Of a DNA stretch of 48,310 nucleotides, positions 25,907 through 35,227 are shown piece after piece. This stretch comes from Prosthecobacter sp. (lineage in GTDB: Bacteria; Verrucomicrobiota; Verrucomicrobiia; Verrucomicrobiales; Verrucomicrobiaceae): the NCBI RefSeq assembly GCF_029946185.1, contig NZ_JAQSEA010000124.1, forward strand, positions 1-48,310. Direction: 5' to 3'. Each line of letters opens with the position of its first letter. Within the stretch, counting starts at the first letter, position 1. A model generated the notes under the pieces. That model did not search any database. It was not told the DNA's origin and saw nothing but the letters and a program-made list of their open reading frames with translations. The position numbers and the translations under genes are program-made.

Positions 25907-27343
25907 TCAGCCAACACTGATCGGCCCCTCATGCACACCCGCACGCAGTTTCACCGGCGCTTGCGTGTGGTTGTGAATCACCGCATCTCCTTTAAAAACG
26001 ACACCGGCACCGCATTGCACCGGACCATGCACCAGCAGGCTGCGGCAATGCAGCAGGCTGGGTGTGTGTGGGAAGTTCTGCGCCAGCCCGTCCACCAGCT
26101 TGCAGAGTTTTTGATCAAGATGCAGATGCGGCGGCTGTCCGTTGCGGCTCGGGTGCAGCCGCAGGCAGAAGTCCTCGGTAAGTTCGTACGCGTCAGAGCG
26201 CACCGCCAGCAGATCACTCGTCGTCTTCACCGGCGCAAACCGCACCCGCGAGACCTCAATCGCACCAGCTCCAGCAAAGCACTCGATCGCCGCTCCCATC
26301 GCCGTTTCCAGCTGGACCACCGCAGGCGAAGCTGCATCACGCGGATCCACCGTCTTCTTGTTCATGATCGGCGGCAGCGGGATCAGCCCATCATTCGCTT
26401 CCAGCGCAGCCTTCAGCGCCTGCAGATCAATCCACAGGTTGTTCGTGTTGAAATAACGATGCTCATCAATGTTTTGAAACAGATGCTCATCTGACTTTGG
26501 ACACTGCGCCGACTCACGCAGCAGAAAGCGCCCATCGCTCAATCGCACCGCCAGATGCCCGCCCTTTTTGTCCGACTCGGTACGGCGCGTGACCTCCATC
26601 ACAAACGGCATGCCGCTGTCCGCAAACCACGCGAGAATCGCCGGATCAAGCGTGGCCCCCAGGTTGTCCGAGTTCGACACAAAAGCATACCTCACGCCAC
26701 TGCCGAGCAGACGTTCCAGCCAGCCCGAACCCGCAAGGCACGCATAGATGTCGCCATGCCCCGGCGGGCACCATTCTTGATCAGGGCTGTCAGGTGAAGT
26801 CGCCGGCTCCAGCGAACTGGCCAGCACCTTCGGCACCTTGTTCTGCATCAGCTCCCACGTTTCGCGTCCGCCCAGTTGCGGAAAACGTTTCGCGAGATGC
26901 TCCGCCGAATCTGCCGAAGTACTAAAACTGTTCATCAGCATGAACATCGGCACTTCACCACCAGTCTGGGAACGCAGCAGCAAAATCTGCTGGGCGATCA
27001 AATCGAGAAACGTGTCCTCGCCACGCACTGGCAGCAGCGACTTCGCCTTCTCCAGTCCCATGCCCGTACCGAGACCGCCATTGAGCTTGATGACCACCGT
27101 CTGCTTGAGCAATTCCGCCGCACGATCCACTGCCGGAGGTGGAAGCGCATCCGCACAGGGCAGGGCCTGCGCCGGTGAAATGGTGTCTTCAGGAATCATC
27201 CCCGTCTCACCCGCCAGCAGCGCCGCATAGCTGCCACGAAACGCACGAATGGCGGACTCGCTCAGGCCTTCCGCCTGCATTTTTTGACGAAAAGGGGCGA
27301 AGGATGTCTCGATGCTTTCAGGAGTACGGGAGGTTTGGCTCAT
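25907..27343 (-). CDS. UTP--glucose-1-phosphate uridylyltransferase, eukaryote-type UGP family
   Basis: 478 residues. It belongs to the UDPGP family (eukaryotic UGP1-like) rather than bacterial GalU. The nucleotide-binding loop LNGGLGTGMG occurs near residue 90, followed by KAKSLLPV; other blocks are FMLMNSFSTS, the WCPPGHGDIYA segment, FVSNSDNLGA and YFNTNNLWIDL. The C-terminal left-handed helix part (LLVHGPVQCGAGVVFKGDAVI) is present. It makes UDP-glucose for glycan synthesis. The gene stands alone, and is convergent with the MocA gene. Confidence 0.93.
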   Translation of the reverse strand: MSQTSRTPESIETSFAPFRQKMQAEGLSESAIRAFRGSYAALLAGETGMIPEDTISPAQALPCADALPPPAVDRAAELLKQTVVIKLNGGLGTGMGLEKAKSLLPVRGEDTFLDLIAQQILLLRSQTGGEVPMFMLMNSFSTSADSAEHLAKRFPQLGGRETWELMQNKVPKVLASSLEPATSPDSPDQEWCPPGHGDIYACLAGSGWLERLLGSGVRYAFVSNSDNLGATLDPAILAWFADSGMPFVMEVTRRTESDKKGGHLAVRLSDGRFLLRESAQCPKSDEHLFQNIDEHRYFNTNNLWIDLQALKAALEANDGLIPLPPIMNKKTVDPRDAASPAVVQLETAMGAAIECFAGAGAIEVSRVRFAPVKTTSDLLAVRSDAYELTEDFCLRLHPSRNGQPPHLHLDQKLCKLVDGLAQNFPHTPSLLHCRSLLVHGPVQCGAGVVFKGDAVIHNHTQAPVKLRAGVHEGPISVG

Positions 27344-27411
27344 ACAACCTCAAGGCTAGAGGATCAGCCTGCCGAGGCAAATGCTGATTCATCAGACATC
27401 ACTCAGTCAGG

Positions 27412-28179
27412 CTACAGCACCGGCCCTGAAGGAAGTCGAATGCTCAAAATATAGGCGATGATGTCCCAGCGCTGCTCCTCATTGAGCGTCGCCTCAAAGC
27501 TCACCATAGGCGTGCCGTTCAAGCCCGTGGCCAGCACGCGGAAGATATCGGCGGGAGAGTCCCCGCAGCGCAGATGCGCCTGCCGCAGGTCGGACGGCGC
27601 GGCAGGCGCCCCCCATACATCCTTCAGGCTGACCGCCGCAGGGCCTTTGCCATCCGCCTTTTCACCATGGCAGGCGGCACAGTTGACCCCGAAAAGCTTT
27701 TGCCCCGCCTGCGCATGAGTTTTGAGCGTATCTGCTGCCTTGAACCATTCCGGTGGCGGAGAAAAGTTCAAAGCATCCGCATGGTTCTCCCGCTTCTTCC
27801 AGCGCCGCGAAAACGACTTCACATACGCGATCACCGCCTCCACCTCGTCCGCCTGCAAATGGCCAAACATGCCCATCGCGGTCCCACTCAGCCCATGCGT
27901 GATCGTCCTCCGCAGATCCGCATCCGTCGGCAGCATCCCATACGGCGTGGTGCGGAATTTGAACATGCCTTCACGAAACGAGCGCGGCTTCGGTTTCAGC
28001 GTCGGACTCAGCTCGCCATTGCCATCGCCACGCGGACCGTGGCAGACGATGCAGTTGCGCTCATACACATACTTCCCCTGCATGTAGAGATTGAAGTCCA
28101 GCGCCACGCCACCATCGGCCGCCTCCGCATGCAGCAGGGAACCCAGCATGATCAAAAAAGCTGCAGGCAGACACCTCAT
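27412..28179 (-). CDS. Dihaem cytochrome c
   Basis: 255 residues from ATG 28179, which gives a signal peptide (MRCLPAAFLIMLGSLLHAEA); an in-frame extension to 28215 is possible. Two haem c sites are seen: CIVCHG (domain 1, axial Met probably in the GTAMGMFGHL block) and CAACHG (domain 2, later GTPMVSF). Each domain has the cytochrome_c class fold. It is a periplasmic electron carrier; no oxidase or reductase partner is encoded nearby, so the pathway is unknown. It is divergent from ilvD with 132 bases between. Confidence 0.93.
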   Translation of the reverse strand: MRCLPAAFLIMLGSLLHAEAADGGVALDFNLYMQGKYVYERNCIVCHGPRGDGNGELSPTLKPKPRSFREGMFKFRTTPYGMLPTDADLRRTITHGLSGTAMGMFGHLQADEVEAVIAYVKSFSRRWKKRENHADALNFSPPPEWFKAADTLKTHAQAGQKLFGVNCAACHGEKADGKGPAAVSLKDVWGAPAAPSDLRQAHLRCGDSPADIFRVLATGLNGTPMVSFEATLNEEQRWDIIAYILSIRLPSGPVL

Positions 28180-28311
28180 CGGTCCACCGTTGAACAGCAG
28201 TCGCCGCATGGCCACCCCATGTTTGCCAAATCCTGCGCCTAGCCTGCTTTAAAGGCCGCTTGCGTGACGGTTCAGGCCTGCCATTTTGCGTTTTCTCAAC
28301 ACCACCCCTTT

Positions 28312-30030
28312 ATGCCCAAGAAAGCCTCCGCCGCAAAGTCAGACCTCCATCGCAAACACAGCGCCATCGTGGTCGATGGGGTGGATCGCGCCGCCAGCCG
28401 CGCCATGCTCCACGCTGTGGGTTTCAAGCGCGCTGACTTCCAGAAATCGCAGATCGGCATCGCCTCCCTCTGGAGCATGGTCACCCCCTGCAACATGCAC
28501 ATCGACCGCCTGGCCATCGAGTCCGCCAAAGGCGTGGACGCTGCCGGTGGCAAAAGCATCATCTTCAACACCATCACCATTTCCGACGGTATCTCCATGG
28601 GCACGGAGGGCATGAAGTACTCCCTCGTCTCCCGTGAGGTCATCGCGGACTCCATCGAAACCGTCGTCGGCTGCGAAGGCCTGGACGGCTTCGTCGCCAT
28701 CGGCGGCTGCGACAAAAATATGCCCGGCTGCCTCATGGCCATGGCCCGTCTAAACCGCCCCAGCGTCTTCGTTTACGGCGGCACCATCCTCCCCGGCTGT
28801 GTCGGCCCTGAGAAGAAGGACGCAGACATCGTCACCGTCTTCGAAGCCGTCGGAAAACACGCCAACTGCCTGATCAATGACAAGGAGCTCATCGACATCG
28901 AAGAGCACGCCATCCCTGGCGAAGGCAGCTGCGGCGGCATGTACACCGCCAACACCATGGCCAGCGCCATCGAGGCCCTCGGTATGAGTCTTCCCAACTC
29001 CGGTGCCCAGTCCGCCGTCGGCAATGAAAAGCTCATCGACTGCTTCGACGCCGGCGCCGCCGTCATGCACATGATCAAGAAGGGCATCACCCCTCGCGAC
29101 ATCATGACGAAGGAGGCCTTCGAAAACGCCATCACCCTCATCATCACCCTCGGCGGCTCCACCAACGCCGTTCTCCACCTCATTGCCATGGCGCACAGCG
29201 CCGGCGTGAAACTGGGCATCGAAGACTTCGTGCGCATCGGCAAGAAGACCCCCGTGCTGGCCGACCTCAAACCCAGCGGCAAATACTTCATGAATGACCT
29301 CGTGAAGATCGGCGGCACCGTTCCGCTCATCCGCATCCTGATCAACGAAGGCCTCATGCACGGCGACTGCCTCACCGTCACCGGCAAGACCATGAAGGAG
29401 AACATGAAGAACTCCAAGATCGTCTGGCCCAAGAGCCAGACAATCGTCCGCCCGCTCAGTGATCCTCTCAAGAAAGACAGCCACCTCGTCATCTTCAAAG
29501 GCAACCTCTGCCCTGGCGGTGCCGTCGGCAAAATCTCCGGCAAGGAAGGTCTCAAGTTTGTGGGCAAGGCCATCGTGTTCGAGTCCGAAGAGACCGCACT
29601 GCAAGCCATCCTCAATGACAAGGTCAAGAAAGGCCACGTCATCGTCGTCCGCATGGAAGGCCCGAAAGGCGGCCCCGGCATGCGCGAAATGCTTTCCCCC
29701 ACCTCCGCCATCATGGGCAAGGGTCTCGGCAAAGACGTTGCCTTCATCACAGACGGTCGCTTCAGCGGCGGCAGCCACGGCTTCGTCGTCGGCCACGTCA
29801 CCCCCGAAGCCTTCGTGGGTGGCCCGATCGCCATCATCAAAAACGGCGACCCCATCACCATCGACGCTGAAAAGCGCGCCATCACCCTCGGCATTCCCGC
29901 CACTGAACTCAAGGCACGCCTCGCGAAATGGAAGCAGCCGAAGCCACGCTACACCCGCGGCGTCCTCGCCAAGTACGCCAAGCTCACAAGTGATGCGAGC
30001 CATGGAGCGGTGACGGATCTCGGACTCTAG
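28312..30030 (+). CDS. ilvD: Dihydroxy-acid dehydratase
   Basis: 572 residues from ATG 28312 ([16 protein letters not shown]). It dehydrates 2,3-dihydroxyisovalerate and its isoleucine counterpart in branched-chain amino acid synthesis, with an Fe-S cluster. All canonical blocks are present: [61 protein letters not shown], and the C-terminal [20 protein letters not shown]. This is the ordinary biosynthetic enzyme, in contrast to the divergent copy at 4041-5717. No other ilv gene is adjacent. A pair of hairpin repeats follows. Confidence 0.96.
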   Translation: MPKKASAAKSDLHRKHSAIVVDGVDRAASRAMLHAVGFKRADFQKSQIGIASLWSMVTPCNMHIDRLAIESAKGVDAAGGKSIIFNTITISDGISMGTEGMKYSLVSREVIADSIETVVGCEGLDGFVAIGGCDKNMPGCLMAMARLNRPSVFVYGGTILPGCVGPEKKDADIVTVFEAVGKHANCLINDKELIDIEEHAIPGEGSCGGMYTANTMASAIEALGMSLPNSGAQSAVGNEKLIDCFDAGAAVMHMIKKGITPRDIMTKEAFENAITLIITLGGSTNAVLHLIAMAHSAGVKLGIEDFVRIGKKTPVLADLKPSGKYFMNDLVKIGGTVPLIRILINEGLMHGDCLTVTGKTMKENMKNSKIVWPKSQTIVRPLSDPLKKDSHLVIFKGNLCPGGAVGKISGKEGLKFVGKAIVFESEETALQAILNDKVKKGHVIVVRMEGPKGGPGMREMLSPTSAIMGKGLGKDVAFITDGRFSGGSHGFVVGHVTPEAFVGGPIAIIKNGDPITIDAEKRAITLGIPATELKARLAKWKQPKPRYTRGVLAKYAKLTSDASHGAVTDLGL

Positions 30031-30045
30031 TGGATTATTGCCACT

Positions 30046-30120
30046 CGTAGGAGGGGATCATCTTGATCCCCATTTTGGGACGGGTGAAGTACGGAGGGAT
30101 CAAGTCGATCCCTCTCTACC
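30046..30120. repeat. Paired palindromic repeat hairpins after ilvD
   Basis: Two similar palindromes lie in the spacer: GGGGATCA-tct-TGATCCCC (30053-30071) and GAGGGATC-aagtc-GATCCCTC (30094-30114). Both are built on GGGATCA/TGATCCC and flanked by TAGGAG/CTCTACC-like sequence. They resemble REP-type intergenic repeats and could also terminate the convergent transcripts. Confidence 0.7.
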
Positions 30121-30137
30121 AAACAACCTTCGATTCC

Positions 30138-30698
30138 TCAATCCGGCACGATGATCTGATCTTCAGGTTGCAGCTTGATGTCCCGAGAAGGGTCTGCGCT
30201 GATGTCCTTGAGGTTGATTTCGGTGGTCACACCATTGCGGATCAGCTTGGTCTTGCTGGGCTTGGCAAACGGCGAGAAACCGCCGGCTGCAGAGATGGCT
30301 TTCAGGACAGTCATGCTGGAGCTATACGGCACCGTTCCGTTACCCTTGATGCCTCCCACGACATAGATCATCCGCGCGGTGCTGGCACTGTCATCCGTGG
30401 TCACGGTCACAGTAGGCCGGGTGTAAATTTCACGCGCAATGTAGGTCTGCTCAATCGTGCGCTGCAGTGCGGACGGCTTGAGGCCAGAGGCGCGCACTTC
30501 CCCAATATGGAGCAGATTGACGGTACCGTTGTCGCTGATCGTGTACACCTTGCTGATCTGCGGCACTTCGTTGTCGGGGATGCCGCCGATGGAGATCGTA
30601 ACGCGATTAGTAGCCTTGAGGGCGATTTCACCGTTCTGGGCATGCGCAGTGGCCAAGGCGCCAACAGCGAGAATGCAGGAAAGAATGCGTGTGTTCAT
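30138..30698 (-). CDS. Wza-like polysaccharide export protein (Poly_export/SLBB)
   Basis: 186 residues, signal peptide MNTRILSCILAVGALATAHA. A Poly_export-like domain (NRVTISIGGIPDNEVPQISKVYTISDNGTVNLLHIGEV split in the middle, LQRTIEQTYIAREIYTRPTVTV) is followed by an SLBB-type repeat (YVVGGIKGNGTVPY...LKAISAAGGFSPFAKPSKTKLIRN). It is short compared with Wza (about 380 residues), with no lipoprotein cysteine. It would form or contact the outer-membrane polysaccharide exit channel together with the upstream autokinase, 19 bases away. Confidence 0.85.
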   Translation of the reverse strand: MNTRILSCILAVGALATAHAQNGEIALKATNRVTISIGGIPDNEVPQISKVYTISDNGTVNLLHIGEVRASGLKPSALQRTIEQTYIAREIYTRPTVTVTTDDSASTARMIYVVGGIKGNGTVPYSSSMTVLKAISAAGGFSPFAKPSKTKLIRNGVTTEINLKDISADPSRDIKLQPEDQIIVPD

Positions 30699-30717
30699 AC
30701 AGTCGTTTTAAGTGGAA

Positions 30718-32916
30718 TTAGAAGACATCGTCCCCATCCAACCGCGAGCCTGTCTGGGAGCTGCCCAATGCGGTGGCGGTGGTTTCGGCTTTGATCTTGC
30801 GGCGGCGGGATTTCCCTCCTGAACCGCCGTTGGGCGTGTTCGTCGGCGAGTAGTAGGTGTAGTAGCTGGTGTAGTACTGGTACTGCGCATCGCTGCGGAG
30901 ATCGACGTTGTTGAGGACCACCCCGACCACCTTGCCACCCACGTTTTCGACACTCTGCTTCACGCGCATCAGCATCTGGCGCGGCAGCTTGCGGTGCTGC
31001 ACCACGATCATCGTCATGTCAGCCAGATTGGCGAGCACGGAGGCGTCGCTGACCCCAAGGATAGGCGGCGAGTCGATCAAGACCAGATCAAAGCGGCTTT
31101 TGACCTCTGTGATCAAATCCACCATTCGCTGGGAATTCAGCAGTCCTGCGCTGTCTGCCGGCAGCAGGCCGCTGGGGAGGAAAAATAGATTCTCCACCGG
31201 CGTGCGCAGCACCACATCTTCCAGCCGGATATCAGTCGTGAGGTAGTTGGTGAGGCCTGTGGCGTGGCTGACGTCGAAATGCGTGTGCAGGCTGGGACGA
31301 CGCAAATCGGCATCGATCAGCAGCACGTTGTATCCGCCTTGGGCGCAGACATAGGCGAGGTTCACCATGGTGGTGGATTTCCCCTCCCCTGCCCCGCCGC
31401 TGACAACACTAAGGCAGTTGGCGTCCGGCGTTTTGCGGTTGAATTCAATGTTCGTGCGCAGAATGCGGTAGGCTTCTGCGTCAGGATTGAAACCACTGGA
31501 CCGGTGCAGCACCCCTACATCCTTCGGCACCACCGCCAAAACGGGCACGCCGAGATAGCGCTCCACGTCATCCAGGTTCTTCACCGTGGTGTCCATGTAT
31601 TCGAGGAAGAAGGCAAGGCCGAGACCAAACATGAGACCCAGCACACCACCCAGGGCGAGATGCAGCGGCACATTGGGCTTGGCAGGCTTCCCTTCCGGCT
31701 CTGCTTCAGAGTAGATGGTCGCGGGCGATTTCACGAGTTCGATCCCCGCCTTTTCCTCGAAATAGCGGGAGCGCATTTTCACTAGCAATTCTTCCAAGTA
31801 GGTGACTTCGTCCTTGGCCGTCTTGTACTCGGTGTAAAGAGACGACATGTTTTGCAGTTCCTGCTTGGCGTCCTCATTGTATTCCTTGAGGGCTTCGCGC
31901 TTCTTCCTCGACGCATCCTGCCGGTTTTGCAGGCCTTTCACGTGCGACTGGGCAGCACCCACGATGAGCGATTGGTACTCAGCCAGCTGACTGTCCACAC
32001 TCAACACCTGCGGATGCAGGCGTCCCCGCCCTTCATTGACCAATCCTTCACGCGCGACCTTAAGGTCCTGCAGTTTCATGGTGATGGCTGTGATGTTTTG
32101 ATTTTCCAGTTTAAGTCCTGACGCCTGATCAATGAGTTCGTCGGGAGAGAGCTTGCTCACTTGGTCGATCTCCGACTGCAAGGTCAGAATTTCCTGATCG
32201 GCGATCATGAGCGCCTGCTCGCGCGAGATGACCATCGAGTCTTTTTCACTGCGCATCTCACCGCCAGGATTCAGCGAACTCCCACCGCCAACGATCCAGT
32301 CGCCCACGATGCCGGCCTTGCGCCTGGCTTCCTGAGAGCGCACCTGCGCCTGCCCCCGAAGGGACTCCTGATCGGAAATTTGCTGCTGCAGCACATCAAG
32401 GGCCTTCTGCTTCTTGCCGCTCTCGATGTTGTTGCGCTGTTCCATGTAGCTCTTGGACACTTCATTGGCAATGATGGCCGCAAGCTGCGCATCCTGATCG
32501 TAGTAATCAATGGTGACAAAATCTGAGCGCAGCATCGACTGCGTTTCCAGATTGGAGCGCAATTTCCCCAGTGCGGCCTGGCGATTGGGAAGCTCCCACT
32601 TCTTGGCGAGTTCGAGTTTTTCGATGACCGGATATAGCGTCGTCGGCTTGGTAATGGTCTCGAACTGGGTTTTGATGTATTCCTGCGTGAAGGCCAGACC
32701 GTCGCTGCGATTGCGGTCAAAGACATTGATGTCCTGCGTGATGCGCTCAATGGTCATTTCGACATGACCGCGATACTTGCGCGGCATGATGTAAGTGAGC
32801 ACCGCCGCAGCCGCGAAGATGAGGATGAACGAGAGCGAGATGAGTCCAAAGCGATTCTTGACCACCTGCCAGGTGTCCATCGCATGCTTCTGCAGTTCGG
32901 TGCCGGACTCGTTCAT
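30718..32916 (-). CDS. Wzc-like polysaccharide co-polymerase with BY-kinase (tyrosine autokinase)
   Basis: 732 residues. It has a Wzz domain with helices at about 24-43 and 417-438 flanking a long periplasmic coiled-coil region (about 140-390), then a cytoplasmic BY-kinase: Walker A GGAGEGKST (507-515), Walker A' VLLIDADLRRP (531-541), Walker B LVLIDSPPILG, and a C-terminal tyrosine cluster YQYYTSYYTYYSP. It controls chain length and export of exopolysaccharide by cycles of autophosphorylation. The gene lies between the barrel gene and the export protein. Neither a flippase nor glycosyltransferases are found in the window. Confidence 0.95.
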   Translation of the reverse strand: MNESGTELQKHAMDTWQVVKNRFGLISLSFILIFAAAAVLTYIMPRKYRGHVEMTIERITQDINVFDRNRSDGLAFTQEYIKTQFETITKPTTLYPVIEKLELAKKWELPNRQAALGKLRSNLETQSMLRSDFVTIDYYDQDAQLAAIIANEVSKSYMEQRNNIESGKKQKALDVLQQQISDQESLRGQAQVRSQEARRKAGIVGDWIVGGGSSLNPGGEMRSEKDSMVISREQALMIADQEILTLQSEIDQVSKLSPDELIDQASGLKLENQNITAITMKLQDLKVAREGLVNEGRGRLHPQVLSVDSQLAEYQSLIVGAAQSHVKGLQNRQDASRKKREALKEYNEDAKQELQNMSSLYTEYKTAKDEVTYLEELLVKMRSRYFEEKAGIELVKSPATIYSEAEPEGKPAKPNVPLHLALGGVLGLMFGLGLAFFLEYMDTTVKNLDDVERYLGVPVLAVVPKDVGVLHRSSGFNPDAEAYRILRTNIEFNRKTPDANCLSVVSGGAGEGKSTTMVNLAYVCAQGGYNVLLIDADLRRPSLHTHFDVSHATGLTNYLTTDIRLEDVVLRTPVENLFFLPSGLLPADSAGLLNSQRMVDLITEVKSRFDLVLIDSPPILGVSDASVLANLADMTMIVVQHRKLPRQMLMRVKQSVENVGGKVVGVVLNNVDLRSDAQYQYYTSYYTYYSPTNTPNGGSGGKSRRRKIKAETTATALGSSQTGSRLDGDDVF

Positions 32917-32966
32917 GACTGCTCGGTTTTAATTATTAGGAGAGGTTAAGAAAGCGGTCTTGAAAT

Positions 32967-33012
32967 GCCGCCAGCGGGAGATTCGTGGGGTCCGAATCTG
33001 CCCGCCGGCGGA
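32967..33012. other. Long imperfect hairpin between barrel and autokinase genes
   Basis: CCGCC-a-GCGGG-AGATTCG (from 32968) pairs with CGAATCT-GCCCGC-CGGCGG (to 33011), with a short loop near 32985-32993. No T-run follows on the minus strand, so it may be a processing or attenuation hairpin that lowers expression of the genes downstream (kinase and export protein) rather than a terminator. Confidence 0.6.
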
Positions 33013-33033
33013 TTGTCGTTTTGGCTGTTGGGA

Positions 33034-34236
33034 CTAAAAGGTGGCCGTGGCTCCGACTGAAACCTGATTACGATTGAATTCGACCACAGGGTCGTTGGAC
33101 AGTTGCGTGGAGAAAGAATAATTGGCATTCAGATTGAGGTTATCCATCAGCTGATAGCCAATGCCTGCATTGAGGAACACCGAGTCTTGCGTCTGATCCG
33201 GAATGGGTCCGCCCGAAAGTACCGAATGCGCATAACTCACCCCACCGTTGACGCTGAAGCGTTTGGAGACTTGGTGGTTCACCTGCACTCCCGTGTTCAC
33301 CCCATAGCTGCTGCGGTAGTTGCCGATCAAAGCGCCATTGAAACCCAGCATCGCAAACCAGCGGATCTGTGTCTGTTCTGCCACTGCATAGTTGAGTGCG
33401 CCTTCAGCATAAGGCTTCGTTTGCCGCCCTTGGGCGTTTTCGTAGAGTTCCGCACCGCCTCGCACTGATGTGGACATGTTCTCGCTCCACGCATGATCGA
33501 CTCCAACCAGGGCGAAATGTGAACGGTAGTTTTGGAACCCGCTCTTGGTGTAATCCGTCAGACGGTAGCGATACTCTGCCGTCAGACTGGTCCGTTTCCC
33601 AACCTTATACGCAAATTGCTGCGCAATCAGATGCGAGTAGCGATCCTGAGAGGTGGCCACCGCAGAGTTCTCGTAGGCGATCCCGTCAAACGTATAGGAC
33701 GTTGTGGTCGAGAACCGCGGCGACCATGCGTAGCTGACATTGAAGTTGTTATAGCCATACAGAAACTGTCCGTTCCACAGCGCGCTGGTGGCACCGTAGC
33801 CAAACGCACTGTTGGGATTGGTCCCGTACGTGAGATAGAAATTATTGCTCATCTTGAGCCGCTCAGAAAACTGGTGCTCAAAATTGAAGGTCGCCCGGCC
33901 ATTGTAAAAAGTGCTGCCATAAGTCGGCACCCCATTCACATATTCCAGCACGCTGGCCTCAAGACTGAAGCTGTAAGGCGTGGTCTGGTCGGCATGGGTA
34001 TAGGACGCCGCGGCACCGACCTGCCCGTACCAAGACTCAATGTTGCTCAACTGGGCCGTAGGCACCTTGTACTTAAGCACATCATAACCGGAACTGCCGG
34101 TCAAAGAGAAGGTCAGTGGCTCCTCGTTTCTAAAATCCGCCGAGTAGTTTTGGATACCCACCAACCCCTGCGCACGCAATGCGGCTGGGCTGAGGGCAGC
34201 GACGGCCAGTATAAGCATTACTAGTTTAGAGCGCAT
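33034..34236 (-). CDS. Outer-membrane beta-barrel protein of the exopolysaccharide cluster
   Basis: 400 residues with signal peptide MRSKLVMLILAVAALSPAALRAQG. The sequence is regular amphipathic beta strands (aromatic residues at the girdles, e.g. FLYGYNNFNVSYAWSP, KRTSLTAEYRYRLTDY) and ends in Phe (VGATATF). Such barrels are frequently found in bacterial EPS operons (EpsL-like outer-membrane proteins). It could be the outer-membrane exit partner or a modification protein; the function is not proven. Confidence 0.78.
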   Translation of the reverse strand: MRSKLVMLILAVAALSPAALRAQGLVGIQNYSADFRNEEPLTFSLTGSSGYDVLKYKVPTAQLSNIESWYGQVGAAASYTHADQTTPYSFSLEASVLEYVNGVPTYGSTFYNGRATFNFEHQFSERLKMSNNFYLTYGTNPNSAFGYGATSALWNGQFLYGYNNFNVSYAWSPRFSTTTSYTFDGIAYENSAVATSQDRYSHLIAQQFAYKVGKRTSLTAEYRYRLTDYTKSGFQNYRSHFALVGVDHAWSENMSTSVRGGAELYENAQGRQTKPYAEGALNYAVAEQTQIRWFAMLGFNGALIGNYRSSYGVNTGVQVNHQVSKRFSVNGGVSYAHSVLSGGPIPDQTQDSVFLNAGIGYQLMDNLNLNANYSFSTQLSNDPVVEFNRNQVSVGATATF

Positions 34237-34298
34237 GAAAATCAGGAGAGATTTCGAATATCAGGGTTGGATGTCCGGCTTTGTATGATCTCGGAAGA

Positions 34299-34862
34299 TC
34301 ACGGAAGCGCAGTGGAAGGAGACACCGGAATGGTGATGATCCGTGGCGGCAGCGGGCCGGATATGGGCGGCATGATAAGGAACACTCCACGGATGTTGGA
34401 TGGAATGTAGAAATCCGGTTCCGAAGTCGGAATGATAGGATTCTTATCAACGTAGATGGGGTTTTTGGGATTCTTGGCAGACACCATAATGGGTCGCTCG
34501 ATTTCAGACACGGGTGCAACCGTCGCAAGACTAGGCACCACAGAGAGAGCCGCGTCATTGATCACGGCAGCCATTTTGGGTGCCACTGAAGCGCCGGTCT
34601 GAACGATTTGACTAGCCAGCGTTGCGTCTGCCTTGGAGGCAATGATCGCCGTTCTCACAATGTCTCCCGCACAGCCTTCATTGATAACCAGTGCATCTTC
34701 CACAACCATGAGCACTTTGGAGGGGTCCTTTTCGACAGCGATCCGCACATCATTCGAAATTTCAGTGCAATTCGTCGTCATCTGCGCCGAAACACCTGAA
34801 AGCGTCAGCAATAAAACACTAACGGTAATGCCCACAAGACGTGAAAAGGGGACAGTTTTCAT
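34299..34862 (-). CDS. Secreted protein of unknown function, first gene of EPS set
   Basis: 187 residues, signal peptide MKTVPFSRLVGITVSVLLLTLSGVSA. The mature N-terminal part is helical with two cysteines (NCTEIS and NEGCAGD), a possible disulfide; the C-terminal third is Pro/Ile-rich and low-complexity (PKNPIYVDKNPIIPTSEPDFYIP). I do not recognise the family. Its position at the head of the four-gene minus-strand run, 62 bases before the barrel gene, suggests a role in exopolysaccharide export or its assembly. Confidence 0.6.
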   Translation of the reverse strand: MKTVPFSRLVGITVSVLLLTLSGVSAQMTTNCTEISNDVRIAVEKDPSKVLMVVEDALVINEGCAGDIVRTAIIASKADATLASQIVQTGASVAPKMAAVINDAALSVVPSLATVAPVSEIERPIMVSAKNPKNPIYVDKNPIIPTSEPDFYIPSNIRGVFLIMPPISGPLPPRIITIPVSPSTALP

Positions 34863-34911
34863 AGGCGGCAGTTAAATGTATATTTACAGATGTTGACGTG
34901 GTTATCCTCAG

Positions 34912-34982
34912 AGCGGGTAGTGGGAATCGAACCCACATGGCCAGCGTGGAAGGCTGGAACTTTACCACTAAGCTATACCCGC
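34912..34982 (-). tRNA. tRNA-Gly (anticodon TCC)
   Basis: The minus strand folds as a cloverleaf: acceptor GCGGGTA (from 34982) with TACCCGC (34919-34913), D-arm AGCTTAGTGGTAAAGTT region, anticodon stem CCAGC-CTTCCAC-GCTGG with loop anticodon TCC, and TpsiC arm GTGGG-TTCGATT-CCCAC. The discriminator base is U73 (34912), typical of bacterial tRNA-Gly. CCA is not encoded. A -10 like TACTAT lies just upstream (34998-34993). Confidence 0.96.
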
Positions 34983-35227
34983 AATTGAAGTTATAGTAAC
35001 ACGAAATATCTTACTGCCGCAAGATATTTTTTAGAATTAAATGTAATAATTTTGAAATTCCAGAATTGCTGATGACTTACATTTCTGAATGTTTCTAGAT
35101 TGATACTCTCAATTCCGCTCACTGATTAGCACTCAATAATGAACTGGCAAGCGTGTACTAAAAGGACTTTATCTGACCCCTTGCCCGTTTGCTGACGAGC
35201 CTCGAAAGAGCCAGGGCGGGGGCACTT
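34983..35227. other. AT-rich spacer with a hairpin
   Basis: No gene is seen; this is the most AT-rich part of the window. A hairpin AAATATCTT (35004-35012) / AAGATATTT (35021-35029) followed by TTT lies in plus orientation, and it overlaps the probable tRNA-Gly promoter region. A GAGCC...AGCCAGGGC stretch near 35195-35220 contains no clear T-tract. Confidence 0.5.

Noticed and set aside
28750..30003. 417-residue minus-strand open frame (and a 379-residue one) inside ilvD
   Set aside because: Asp/Gly/Ala-rich and Met/Ser-rich shadow translations opposite a canonical dihydroxy-acid dehydratase; no start signals or motifs.
35190..35225. Terminator after the sulfatase gene
   Set aside because: The GC-rich stretch downstream of the sulfatase stop has only weak pairing and no U-tract on the minus strand.
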